A program made the translations under genes and the position numbers. Under the pieces are notes generated by a model that saw only the letters and a program-made list of their open reading frames with translations, was not told the DNA's origin and made no database searches. Shown here one piece after another: positions 42,263-49,810 of a DNA stretch of 64,000 nt (the first letter of the stretch is position 1; each line of letters begins with the position of its first letter). Origin of the DNA: JACVRW01 sp963746825 (lineage in GTDB: Bacteria > Actinomycetota > Thermoleophilia > Solirubrobacterales > Thermoleophilaceae); assembly GCA_963746825.1 (NCBI GenBank), contig CAVVCU010000007.1:186001-250000 (forward strand), in the 5' to 3' direction.

Positions 42263-42901
42263 TTAGGCGCTGATCTCGCCGCGCTTGAGCGCCAGCGCCA
42301 CGGCGTGGACCCGGGTGGCGGCGCCCAGCTTGTTCATCGCATTGCGCACGTGGGTGCGCACGGTTTCCGACGACAGATAGAGCTGCTTGGCCGCCTCCTC
42401 GCCCGAGAGGCCCTCGCTGAGCAGCCCGAGGATCTCGCGCTCCCGCGGTGAGAGCACGTGCACCGGGCCTTCGCCGCTGCCGCGGGCCAGCAGGGGCTTG
42501 AGCCGGGGATCGATCCACTCGCCGCCTTCGGCGACGGTGCGGATGGCCTCCTCGAGCTCGTCGGGGTCACCGCTCTTCAGCGCGAAGCCCGCGGCGCCGG
42601 CGGCGAGGCCGTCGAGCAGCTGGTGCTCGTCGGCGGCCCCGGTGTAGAGCACGATCCGCACCTCCGGATCCTCCTCGAGCAGGCGCCGGGTCAACTCGGC
42701 GCCGCTCTCGCGCGGCAGAGACAGGTCGATCACCGCCACGTCGGGGCGGCGGCGCAGGATCACCGATTCGGCCGACTCGGCGTCGTCCGCGGTGCCCACC
42801 ACGTGGTGGCCGTGGCGGCGCAGCAACAGCTCCATGCCGCGCCGAAGCGCCACATGGTCGTCGACGATCACCACGTTCAGGGGAGTGGCAGGAGAGATCA
42901 T
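42263..42901 (-). CDS. Orphan NarL/LuxR-family response regulator
   Basis: The 212-residue product has a receiver domain (VVIVDDHVALRRGMELLLRRHG; phosphoacceptor D59 in VAVIDLSLPRESG; FALKSGDPDEL) and a LuxR helix-turn-helix (LSPREREILGLLSEGLSGEEAAKQL). The expected Lys after beta-5 is present. No kinase gene is adjacent, so its partner is elsewhere or it is controlled otherwise. It is flanked by a terminator-like hairpin downstream. Target genes cannot be inferred. Confidence 0.92.
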   Translation of the reverse strand: MISPATPLNVVIVDDHVALRRGMELLLRRHGHHVVGTADDAESAESVILRRRPDVAVIDLSLPRESGAELTRRLLEEDPEVRIVLYTGAADEHQLLDGLAAGAAGFALKSGDPDELEEAIRTVAEGGEWIDPRLKPLLARGSGEGPVHVLSPREREILGLLSEGLSGEEAAKQLYLSSETVRTHVRNAMNKLGAATRVHAVALALKRGEISA

Positions 42902-42937
42902 GCCTGCTAGTGGTGTCGGCAGACACGATCCCGCCCT

Positions 42938-43825
42938 TTATACCCGCGTCGGCTGGGACTCCTCCACGAACGCGCCAATCAGGCCGGCCAACCGCTCGGG
43001 CTGGTCCTCGGAGGAGAAGGTCCGCGCCCCCTCGATGCGCTCGAAGCGCGCGCCGGGAATGACCTTGGCCAGGCGCTCTCCGTGCTCGATCGGGAAGAAG
43101 CGGTCGTTGGCCGACCAGGCGATCAGCGCCGGCCGGTCCCAGCTCGCCAGCTTGAGCGCCGCGTCGATGGTGTAGCTCGGGTCGAGGCCGGCCAGCACGC
43201 GGCGGAAGTCGCGCGCGACCTCCTTGCGCGTGAGTATGGGCAGTACGTAGGAGTCCTCGGCGTCGGCCTCGATCTGCTCGTTGGTGAGCCAGCCGTAGGC
43301 GATCGGCAGGCGCCGCAGCGCTCGCGCGCGCAGGCCGCCAAAGGCGACGGGGATGGCGCCGGGAATGCGGGCCGGCGCCAGCACGATGCGAAAGAACCGC
43401 GGCGGGAAGTTGTCGAAGGCGTCACAGGAGGTCAGCACGAGCGCGCCGATCCGCTCCGGGCGGCGCACGGCGAGGATCTGGGTCAGCCCGCCGCCCGTGT
43501 CGCTGCCCACGATCGTCACGTCGTCGAGGTCGAGGGCCTCCAGGGCGTCGGCGATCAGGTCGGTCAGCCCCACCGGGGTCAGGTCGGCGCCCTTGGGCAT
43601 CGGCTCCAGGTGAGAGCCCAGTGGCAGGTCGAGGGTGACCCGCTTGCAGCTCTCGAGGCGCGGCACCACCTTGCGCCAGAGGTTGGCGTTGACCAGCGCC
43701 CCGTGGACGAAGACCACCGTGGGCCCCTCGCCGGTCACGTGCGCCCTGATCCGCCGCCCGGCACCCAGATCGACCACCTGACCCGGGCCCAGTGCCGGTG
43801 CTCGCCAACTCGCTCGATTGCTCAT
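42938..43825 (-). CDS. Alpha/beta hydrolase (haloalkane dehalogenase/epoxide hydrolase-like)
   Basis: The 295-residue product has the oxyanion region VVFVHGALVNANLW and a nucleophile elbow VGSDTGGGL with Asp109 as nucleophile, as in haloalkane dehalogenases and epoxide hydrolases. A cap region follows, then PALIAWSANDRFFPIEHGE. In the usual position of the catalytic His (normally GxHFxxxDxPE), the sequence is GARTFSSEDQPERL, so no obvious His is present. The enzyme may be inactive or use another residue. It diverges from a TetR gene, and paired palindromes overlap its ribosome-binding site. Confidence 0.83.
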   Translation of the reverse strand: MSNRASWRAPALGPGQVVDLGAGRRIRAHVTGEGPTVVFVHGALVNANLWRKVVPRLESCKRVTLDLPLGSHLEPMPKGADLTPVGLTDLIADALEALDLDDVTIVGSDTGGGLTQILAVRRPERIGALVLTSCDAFDNFPPRFFRIVLAPARIPGAIPVAFGGLRARALRRLPIAYGWLTNEQIEADAEDSYVLPILTRKEVARDFRRVLAGLDPSYTIDAALKLASWDRPALIAWSANDRFFPIEHGERLAKVIPGARFERIEGARTFSSEDQPERLAGLIGAFVEESQPTRV

Positions 43826-43829
43826 GAAG

Positions 43830-43870
43830 CCTCCATACAGGTTGTATGGAGGTAGCATACAGCTTGTATG
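43830..43870. promoter_or_regulatory. Two tandem TetR operators in the hydrolase/tetR divergent region
   Basis: The first is CCTCCATACA-GGT-TGTATGGAGG (43830-43852), the second CATACA-GCT-TGTATG (43856-43870). They share the core CATACA-N3-TGTATG and their centres are 22 bp apart, two helical turns. The first covers the hydrolase ribosome-binding site; the second ends on the tetR start codon. Both genes would be repressed together. Confidence 0.75.
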
Positions 43871-44440
43871 TCGAGGGGGGACGCCACCCGCGCCGGGTTG
43901 ATCACCGTCGCGCGCGAGCTGTTCGCCGAGCGCGGGTACGCGGCCGTGGGCACGGAGGAGATCGTGGCCCGCGCGGGAGTCACCCGCGGGGCCCTCTACC
44001 ACCACTTCACCGACAAGCGCGACCTCTTCGCCGCGGTGCACGAGCAGCTCGAGGCGGAGCTGGTGGCCTCGATCGGCGAGCGCATGCGCAGCATCGAGGA
44101 TCCCTGGGAGCTGCTCGTGACCGGCGTGCGTGCGTTCCTCGACGCGTGCACCGACCAGGCCCTGATGCGCATCTCGCTGCTCGACGCCCCGGCGGTGCTC
44201 GGGTGGGCGCGGTGGCGCGAGATCGACATGCGTTACGGGCTCGGTCTCGTCTCCTTCGGCCTCGAGAACGCCATGGAGCGCGGCCTCTTCGCGCGCCGGG
44301 AGGTGCGGCCGCTGGCCCACCTCCTCATCGGCGCCATGTCCGAGGCGGCGATGGTGATCGCCAACGCGTCCGACCACGCCGCCGCCCGACGCGAGGTGGA
44401 GCCGCCGTTGATCGCCCTGCTCGAGGGCTTACGGCAGTAG
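43868..44440 (+). CDS. TetR-family transcriptional regulator
   Basis: The 190-residue product has an N-terminal helix-turn-helix (LITVARELFAERGYAAVGTEEIVARAGVTRGALYHHFTDKRDLFAAV) and an all-helical ligand domain of normal length. It would repress itself and the divergent hydrolase gene through the paired palindromes, one of which ends on its own ATG. Ligand unknown; a substrate or product of the hydrolase is a reasonable guess. Its 3' end overlaps the convergent MDR gene by 12 bases. Confidence 0.93.
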   Translation: MSRGDATRAGLITVARELFAERGYAAVGTEEIVARAGVTRGALYHHFTDKRDLFAAVHEQLEAELVASIGERMRSIEDPWELLVTGVRAFLDACTDQALMRISLLDAPAVLGWARWREIDMRYGLGLVSFGLENAMERGLFARREVRPLAHLLIGAMSEAAMVIANASDHAAARREVEPPLIALLEGLRQ

Positions 44441-45370
44441 CACGACCTTGCCCAGCTTGCCGCCCGCGCTGAAGCGCTCGTAGGCCGCCTCGGCGTCGTC
44501 GAGGGCGAAGCTGTCCGCCACCGGCACGGTCAGCGCGCCGTCCTCGAAGTGGGGCAGCACCTCCTTCTCGACCAGCCGCGCGCAGATCGCCTTCTCCTCC
44601 AACGGGCGCGCGCGCAGGGTCGAGCCGTGGATCCGGGCTCGCTTCTGCATCACGGTCAGCAGGTTGATCTCGCCCACGGGCCCGGTGCCCCCCACGCCGA
44701 TCACCGCAATGCGCCCGCGGAGGGCGAGCGAGTCGAGGTTCTCGGACAGGTTGCCCACGCCCACCAGCTCCAGGATCACGTCGTAGGGCCCGTTGTCGCC
44801 GAAGCCCTCAGGGGCAATCGCGCGGGCGCCCAGCTTCTCCACCTCCGGGCGGTGAGCCTCGTTGCGCACGGTCGCGGTCACGCGCGCGCCCGCGGCCCGG
44901 CCCAGCTGGACCGCCGCGGTGCCCACTCCCCCGGCCGCGCCGTGGACCAGCAGGTGCTCCCCGGCGCGCAGCTCGGCCTGGCTGAAGACCGCATCGTGGG
45001 CGGTGGTGAAGGTCTCCGGCAGGCCGCCGGCCTGGGCCCAGTCGAGGCCGGCGGGCATGGGCATCGCCGCGCGCTCGTGCACCACGGCCAGCTCGGCCTG
45101 GGCGCCGCCCCCCACCACGGCCATCACGCGGTCGCCCTCGGCAAAGCGGCCCGCCGCGGGGCCCGCGGCCACCACCTCGCCCGCCAGCTCCACACCGGGG
45201 ATGTCGGCGGGCGAACCGGGCGGCGCCGGGTAGGCGCCCATCCGCTGGAGCATGTCCAGCGCGTTGATTCCCGCCCCGTGCACGCGCACCAGAACCTCGC
45301 CCACGCCGGGCTCGGGGTCTGGCCGGTCTGCCACGATTAGCTTCTGATCTTCGATGGTTAGGGCCCTCAT
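44429..45370 (-). CDS. Zinc-independent MDR oxidoreductase (quinone oxidoreductase-like)
   Basis: The 313-residue product has LIVADRPDPEPGVGEVLVRVHGAGINALDML, PGVELAGEVVAAG and an NADPH fold HLLVHGAAGGVGTAAVQLGRAAGARVTAT. There are no zinc-binding Cys. It would reduce quinones or activated alkenes. ATG 45370 is supported by TATGTT 7 nt upstream (leaderless pattern). The divergent lipase-like gene begins 28 bp away. Confidence 0.88.
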   Translation of the reverse strand: MRALTIEDQKLIVADRPDPEPGVGEVLVRVHGAGINALDMLQRMGAYPAPPGSPADIPGVELAGEVVAAGPAAGRFAEGDRVMAVVGGGAQAELAVVHERAAMPMPAGLDWAQAGGLPETFTTAHDAVFSQAELRAGEHLLVHGAAGGVGTAAVQLGRAAGARVTATVRNEAHRPEVEKLGARAIAPEGFGDNGPYDVILELVGVGNLSENLDSLALRGRIAVIGVGGTGPVGEINLLTVMQKRARIHGSTLRARPLEEKAICARLVEKEVLPHFEDGALTVPVADSFALDDAEAAYERFSAGGKLGKVVLLP

Positions 45371-45397
45371 GCGAGGGAACATATTCGTACAAACGGC

Positions 45398-46189
45398 ATG
45401 AAGGGCCCGACCCTCATCTCCCTCGGCACCCGGCCGCCCCTATGGCGGGAGGCCCGCTTTGGGCTGGAGGCGGCTTCGCTGGTGCGCAACCCCGTCTTCC
45501 GCGGCGAGGGCCTGCCCGACGGCCGCGGGCAGCCCGTCCTGCTGATCCCGGGCTTCCTGGCCGGAGACGGATCCTTCGGCCTCATGGCCGGCTGGCTCAA
45601 GCGCGGCGGCTACCGGCCCACGCGAGCCGGGATGCGGGTGAACGTCGACTGCTCGGGCGCAGCCCTCGACCGCCTGGAAGCGCGCCTCGAGAGCATCGTC
45701 GCCGAGCAGGGAATGCGCGCCGCCGTGGTCGGCCAGAGCCGCGGCGGAGGCCTCGCCAAGGCCCTCGCCGCCCGCCGTCCGGACCTGATCCGGGGCATCG
45801 TCACGCTCGGCTCGCCCCAGATCGACCCGCTCGCCGTGCATCCCCTGGTGCGCCTGCAGGTGGAGGCGGTCAGCCGCCTCGGCTCGCTGGGCGCGCCCGG
45901 GCTGTTCAAGCGCTCGTGCCTCGACGGCGAGTGCTGCGCGAACTTCTGGGAGCAGCTCGCCGCGCCCTGCCCCGAGGGCGTCGGCTACGTGGCGGTCTAC
46001 TCGCGCAGCGACGGCATCGTCGACTGGCGCGCCTGCCTCGACCCGTGCGCCGACGAGCACGTGGAGATCTCGGCGAGCCACTTCGGCATGGCCGTGCATC
46101 CCGCGGCCTGGCGGGCCGTGGCGAACGCGCTGGGCGGGTTCGCGGGCGAGGAGAAGCCGCGCAGGCGTGCGTCGCGTCGCGCGGCTTAA
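45398..46189 (+). CDS. Alpha/beta hydrolase (lipase-like)
   Basis: The 263-residue product has VLLIPGFLAGDGSFGLMAGWL near residues 47-67, a nucleophile elbow VVGQSRGGGLAKAL with Ser114, VTLGSP after the next strand, an acid candidate in YSRSDGIVDW and His in ISASHFGMAVHP. This layout matches the triacylglycerol lipase/PGAP1-like group rather than epoxide hydrolases. There is no signal peptide, so it is intracellular. The C-terminus is basic (KPRRRASRRAA). A perfect hairpin begins in the stop codon. Confidence 0.82.
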   Translation: MKGPTLISLGTRPPLWREARFGLEAASLVRNPVFRGEGLPDGRGQPVLLIPGFLAGDGSFGLMAGWLKRGGYRPTRAGMRVNVDCSGAALDRLEARLESIVAEQGMRAAVVGQSRGGGLAKALAARRPDLIRGIVTLGSPQIDPLAVHPLVRLQVEAVSRLGSLGAPGLFKRSCLDGECCANFWEQLAAPCPEGVGYVAVYSRSDGIVDWRACLDPCADEHVEISASHFGMAVHPAAWRAVANALGGFAGEEKPRRRASRRAA

Positions 46190-46205
46190 GCCCGCGCCGC
46201 GGGCT
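46189..46205 (+). terminator. Hairpin at the lipase-like gene stop
   Basis: AGCCCGC-GCC-GCGGGCT, a perfect 7-bp stem that begins at the last base of the TAA stop. No T-run follows. Confidence 0.5.
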
Positions 46206-46265
46206 CCCGCTCGGGCGTCTCTGAACGGCGGCAATAAGGGTGGGTTCGGCCGCTTGGAGGTCACC

Positions 46266-46304
46266 GTCCTGCTTTGTGGGGCTCCTGGCCCCTTAAGTCA
46301 GGAC
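46266..46304. terminator. Nested stem-loop between convergent genes
   Basis: GTCCTG/CAGGAC form the outer stem and GGGGC/GCCCC the inner stem around TCCTG, with a short interrupted middle. It lies 25 bp past the end of the minus-strand secreted protein gene and is probably its terminator or a bidirectional one. The rest of 46206-46328 holds nothing else I can see. Confidence 0.45.
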
Positions 46305-46328
46305 AGCACCCAATCCCGCGGACGCGCG

Positions 46329-47501
46329 CTAGCCGGCGCCGTTTCGGGCCGCCCGCGCGGGAGCCGGCGTGCGGCCCACCTCGGCCAGCGGAGAGAGGCC
46401 GTAGCGGCGGCCCTTGCGCGCGAGCGCGGCGAAGCGGCCCGGCAGCTCGAGCGGGCCCGAGATGGTGGCCAGGCCGTTCCTGGACGTGCGGCCCCGGTAC
46501 CCGGCGAAGCTCACGCGCGCGCCGCGAACGGGTCGGCCTCCGCGCGTGACGCTCACCGTCACCTGGAAGCTGCCCGGCAGGGCGGCCTCGACCACGGCGG
46601 GCACGGTCACCTGGAAGCGCTCGCGGTCGGGCCGGCGAGCGAAATGCAGCAGCGCTCCTGACGGCCCGTAGGTGAGCTCGCAGCCCGGGTCGAAGGGCGC
46701 GATCAGCCAGTGCAGGCGCCCGCCGAGCGTGTGAATCGTGTCGAGCCCCTCGGACTCGCCGCACAGGCTGGTCTCGAGCTCGAGGCGACGCGTGCCGCGG
46801 TCGGTGTCGATCGACCAGATCTGGTAGGTCCGGCCGACCGAGCCCGCCAGCAGCAGCCGGCCGTGGCGGAACACCGCGCCCGTGATCCCGGTGGGCGGCA
46901 CCGCCCCCGGTAGGCGTCGCACCGCTCGGATGGGCGCGGCTCCGGGCGCCGCGTTGGCGGGCGAGATGTCGCTCGACCGGTAGGCCAGCAGATCCGGGCC
47001 GCTGCTCGTCCACACGAGCGTCCCGTCGGGCGAGGTCTCGGCCCACATGGCCTTGGGGATCTCGGCCGGATCGAGCTTCACGTAGTAGCGCCACGCGAGC
47101 GTCGCGGGGTCCGCCACGCCGAACGAGCCGGTGCCGCAGGTGTTCCCGACTCCCGGCGTGTAGCACTCGAGCGGCAGGAGCAGGCGGCCACCCTCCGCCG
47201 GGTCCCAGGTCGGATCCCCGATGTGGTCATAGCCCTCGAGGGCCTTCACCTCCGGTGGGATGGCGTTGCCCACGCCGGCGGTCTGGGCCAGCATCGGCGT
47301 GGTCTGCCAGAGGCCCTCGAACACCCCGACGAAGAAGACCCGCTCCCCGCCGGGATCCGAGGTCAGACCCTGCCAGTAGGGCACGGGGACCGAGGACGCG
47401 CCGGTGAGCATCCAGCGACCGGGGTCCTGGGCTTGCGCCGGCGGGCACGTGACCGCGACGAGGAGAGCCACAAGGGCGATGATCGGCCGCAAGCCGCGCA
47501 C
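46329..47501 (-). CDS. Secreted protein with beta-rich repeats and C-terminal Ig-like domain
   Basis: The 390-residue product has a signal peptide (LIIALVALLVAVTCPPAQAQ region). Residues 30-300 look like blades of a beta-propeller, with recurring GGRLLLPLE, DGTLVWTSSGPDLLAY, HGRLLLAGSVGRTYQIWSID and GGRLHWLIAP. The last ~90 residues (RFQVTVPAVVEAALPGSFQVTVSVTRGGRPVRGARVSFAGYRGRTSRNGLATI) form an Ig/CarboxypepD_reg-like domain. Paired Cys (ECYTPGVGNTC; SLCGE/GCEL) may form disulfides outside the cell. The family is not recognised; a role at the cell surface is inferred. Confidence 0.7.
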   Translation of the reverse strand: MRGLRPIIALVALLVAVTCPPAQAQDPGRWMLTGASSVPVPYWQGLTSDPGGERVFFVGVFEGLWQTTPMLAQTAGVGNAIPPEVKALEGYDHIGDPTWDPAEGGRLLLPLECYTPGVGNTCGTGSFGVADPATLAWRYYVKLDPAEIPKAMWAETSPDGTLVWTSSGPDLLAYRSSDISPANAAPGAAPIRAVRRLPGAVPPTGITGAVFRHGRLLLAGSVGRTYQIWSIDTDRGTRRLELETSLCGESEGLDTIHTLGGRLHWLIAPFDPGCELTYGPSGALLHFARRPDRERFQVTVPAVVEAALPGSFQVTVSVTRGGRPVRGARVSFAGYRGRTSRNGLATISGPLELPGRFAALARKGRRYGLSPLAEVGRTPAPARAARNGAG

Positions 47502-47524
47502 GCGTGCAGCCTAAGGGCTGGGGC

Positions 47525-47530
47525 TACAGT
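47525..47530 (+). promoter_or_regulatory. Predicted -10 box of the Cys-ladder operon (leaderless)
   Basis: TACAGT followed by 6 nt and ATG 47537, the same leaderless arrangement seen before several genes in this window. No clear -35 box is visible. Confidence 0.45.
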
Positions 47531-47536
47531 GCAGCC

Positions 47537-47848
47537 ATGACCGCAGACCAGAGCGCGGGCAGCGTGGGCACGGTGGGGAGCGCCGGCGTGATCGGCAGCG
47601 CGGGCACGGTGGCCAGCGCGGGCGTCATCGGCAGCGCCGGGACCGTGGCCAGCGCCGGCGTGATCGGCTCCGCCGGAGTCGTGGCCAGCGCCGGAGTGCT
47701 CGGCAGCGCGGCCATCGTGGGCGGCCTGGGCAACAGCGGCTGCCTGGCCTGCGTGGGCTGCATCGGGTGCGTCGGATGTGTGGGCTGTGTGGGATGCATC
47801 GGCTGCGTCGGCCTTCGCGGCGCGGTGGGAGTGGTGGGCGGATCGTGA
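47537..47848 (+). CDS. Gly-X-Y triplet-repeat protein with an eight-cysteine ladder
   Basis: The 103-residue product has no signal peptide, no Pro and no Trp/Tyr/Phe. From residue 8 to 101 every third residue is Gly, with Ala at five of the 32 positions. Residues 11-58 are eight hexads of the type G-[VT]-[VIL]-[GA]-S-A. Residues 69-90 place a Cys at every third position (69, 72, 75, 78, 81, 84, 87, 90), mostly as Cys-Val/Ile-Gly. Synonymous codons vary between repeats, so the pattern is kept by selection on the protein. The stop overlaps the FrnE-like gene (GTGA). I do not recognise the family. Gly-X-X repeats without Pro suggest packed polyproline-II helices. Confidence 0.72.
   Translation: MTADQSAGSVGTVGSAGVIGSAGTVASAGVIGSAGTVASAGVIGSAGVVASAGVLGSAAIVGGLGNSGCLACVGCIGCVGCVGCVGCIGCVGLRGAVGVVGGS
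47585..47692 (+). repeat. Three 36-bp tandem repeats within the triplet-repeat gene
   Basis: Residues 17-28, 29-40 and 41-52 are three near-identical 12-residue units (GVIGSAGTVASA). The DNA copies differ at several third-codon positions, so the duplication is not very recent. Confidence 0.8.
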
Positions 47849-48522
47849 GCGAGCAAACGCCGATGCAGGTTGAGATCTGGTCGGACATCGCCTGCCCGTG
47901 GTGTTACATCGGCAAGCGCCGGTTCGAGGCCGCCCTGGACGCCTTCGAGCACAGCGACGACGTGCGGGTGACATGGCGCAGCTTCGAGCTCGACCCCACG
48001 GCGCCGCCCGAGCGCGAGGGCGACCGCGCGGCTCACCTGGCCGAGAAGTACGGAATGACCCACGGCCAGGCGGTCGACATGGAGAACCAGATGACGACGG
48101 TGGCCGCCGGCGAGGGCCTCGACTTCCGCTTCGACATCGCTCGCGCGGGCAACACGTTCGACGCCCACCGGCTCGTCCACCTCGCCGCCGAGCACGACCT
48201 CCAGGACGCCATGAAGGAGCGCCTGCTCGCGGCCTACCACAGCCAGGGCGAGCTGATGACCGATCGGCCCGCCCTCGAACGCCTGGCCGGGCAGGTTGGC
48301 CTGGCGCCGGGCGAGGTCCGCGAGGTGCTGGAGGGCGATCGCTACGCCGCGGAGGTGCGCGAGGACGAGCGCATCGCGACGTCGTTCGGCATCAGCGCCG
48401 TTCCCTTCTTCGTGGTCGACCGAAAGTTCGGGGCCTCGGGGGCCCAGGCACCCGAGATCCTCGGAAATCTGCTGGATCGCGGCTGGGGCGAGCGCGTCGC
48501 GATCGCCGCCTTCCGGGCATGA
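47845..48522 (+). CDS. FrnE/DsbA-family thiol oxidoreductase
   Basis: The 225-residue product starts at GTG 47845 within the upstream stop. It has a thioredoxin fold with a helical insertion. The active site SDIACPWCYIGKRRF carries CPWC at residues 17-20, followed by ELDPTAPPE, NTFDAHRLVHLA and the cis-Pro loop GISAVPFFVVD. It matches the FrnE/2-hydroxychromene-2-carboxylate isomerase-like DsbA group, which are cytoplasmic disulfide isomerases or oxidoreductases. Translational coupling on both sides (GTGA upstream, ATGA downstream) ties it to the Cys-ladder protein and a rhodanese. The ladder protein is its obvious candidate substrate. Confidence 0.9.
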   Translation: MSEQTPMQVEIWSDIACPWCYIGKRRFEAALDAFEHSDDVRVTWRSFELDPTAPPEREGDRAAHLAEKYGMTHGQAVDMENQMTTVAAGEGLDFRFDIARAGNTFDAHRLVHLAAEHDLQDAMKERLLAAYHSQGELMTDRPALERLAGQVGLAPGEVREVLEGDRYAAEVREDERIATSFGISAVPFFVVDRKFGASGAQAPEILGNLLDRGWGERVAIAAFRA

Positions 48523-49345
48523 ACCGGTTCGGCCCCCTCGTCGACGCCGCCTGGCTCACCGAGCATCTCGGCGATCGGGACCTCGTCACTCGTCGACTGC
48601 CGCTACACGCTCGGCGAACCGCCGGCCGGCGAGCGGGGCTGGCGCGAGGGCCACATCCCCGGCGCGGCGTTCCTCAGCGTGAGCGCCGATCTCTCCGGCG
48701 AGCAGCGCGACGGCGGCCGCGACGGCGGGCGAGCCCCCATCCCCACGGCCGCCGAGTTCCAGGCGTCCGCGCGCCGCGCCGGGATCTCGCAGGACTCGAA
48801 GGTGGTGGCCTACGACGAGGCCGGTGAGGGCGGAGCCTCGCGCCTGTGGTGGCTACTGCGCCACTTCGGCCACGAGCAAGTGGCGGTGCTCGACGGCGCG
48901 CTGGGCGCCTGGACCGAGGCGGGCGGCCGGCTGCGCACCGGCGCCGAGGAGACCGCCCCGGGCGATTTCACCGTCGCCCGGGAGCGCCACGGCGACACGG
49001 TGGACCTCGAGGACGTCCGAGCCGGATCCCTGCGCCTGCTCGACGCGCGCGAGCCCGGAGCGCTTTCGCGGCGACACGGAGCCCATGGACCCGGTGGCGG
49101 GCCACATTCCGGGCGCGCAGAACCTGCCCTCGCCCGAGGTGGCCCCCGGCGGCCGCTTCGCCGGCGAGGACGAGCTCAAGGAGCAGCTCGGCGAGGAGCC
49201 CTTCGTGGCCTACTGCGGCTCGGGGATCACCGCCACGAACCTGGTGCTGGCCGCGGAGATCGCCGGGGTCGAGGGCCGGCTCTACCCCGGATCGTGGAGC
49301 GAATGGTCGCGGCGGGGGCTGAAGGTGGAGACGGGCGAGGGGTAG
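48519..49345 (+). CDS. Rhodanese-type sulfurtransferase (SseA-like), two frame breaks
   Basis: The gene starts at ATG 48519 (ATGA overlap) with MNRFGPLVDAAWLTEHLGDRDLV. Near 48590 coding moves to another frame: VDCRYTLGEPPAGERGWREGHIPGAAFLS, then SKVVAYDEAGEGGASRLWWLLRHFGH and VAVLDGALGAWTEAGG. Near 49062 it moves again: HIPGAQNLPSPEVAPGGRFAG and the active loop PFVAYCGSGITATNLVLA, whose Cys carries the persulfide. Two rhodanese domains and a total of about 275 residues are normal for thiosulfate/3-mercaptopyruvate sulfurtransferases. The conserved segments make indel errors more likely than decay. As third gene of the operon, it adds sulfur-transfer chemistry. Confidence 0.82.
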
Positions 49346-49355
49346 GGCGCGCGTC

Positions 49356-49781
49356 CTACCCCTGCGACGCGCGCCAGCACGCCACCGCCTCCGGAGCCAG
49401 CCGCAGCAGCGGCCCCGGTGGCGGCTCGGTGCGGTACTGCTCGTACTTCGCCGCAAGGGCCTCGACTGCCTCCGGCGCCTCGCTCAATGCGAGCACCGAC
49501 ACGCTTCCGCGCAGCTCCACCCAGGCGAGGCGCGTCCAGTCGTCGTGGTAGGCGTCCACCAGCAGCGCGGCCTCGGGGCGGCGCCGCAGGCGGCGCACCC
49601 GGGCGGGCTCGGCCGAGCGCTTGGGCTTTTGGTCGATCGCGCTCCACAGCGCCCCTTCGAACGCGACGTAGGTGACGGGCAGGACTCGGGGCCGATCGCT
49701 CTCGTCGAGGAGGCCCAGACGGGCGACCCGCGCGCTCGAAAGCAGCTCACCGGCCCAGCCGGGTAGGTCCCGTAAGGTCAC
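49356..49781 (-). CDS. PPOX-class F420-dependent oxidoreductase (TIGR03668-like)
   Basis: The 141-residue split-barrel protein has LLSSARVARLGLLDESDRPRVLPVTYVAFEGALWSAIDQKPKR and a mid-segment LRRRPEAALLVDAYHDDWTRLAWVELRG, which together are diagnostic of the TIGR03668 group of F420-binding enzymes. The start is GTG 49781, and TAGTCT lies 6 nt upstream (leaderless). It is divergent from an LLM-type gene that may also be F420-dependent. Substrate unknown. Confidence 0.86.
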   Translation of the reverse strand: MTLRDLPGWAGELLSSARVARLGLLDESDRPRVLPVTYVAFEGALWSAIDQKPKRSAEPARVRRLRRRPEAALLVDAYHDDWTRLAWVELRGSVSVLALSEAPEAVEALAAKYEQYRTEPPPGPLLRLAPEAVACWRASQG

Positions 49782-49810
49782 GAGCCGAGACTACGGAGAG
49801 GAACGAGCAC

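Noticed and set aside
47537..47848. RiPP precursor or hexapeptide left-handed beta-helix
   Set aside because: There is no leader/core division, no maturase and no export gene. The hexad spacing puts Gly rather than a small side chain at the turn positions of the LbH motif, and the strict triplet period fits polyproline-II packing better.
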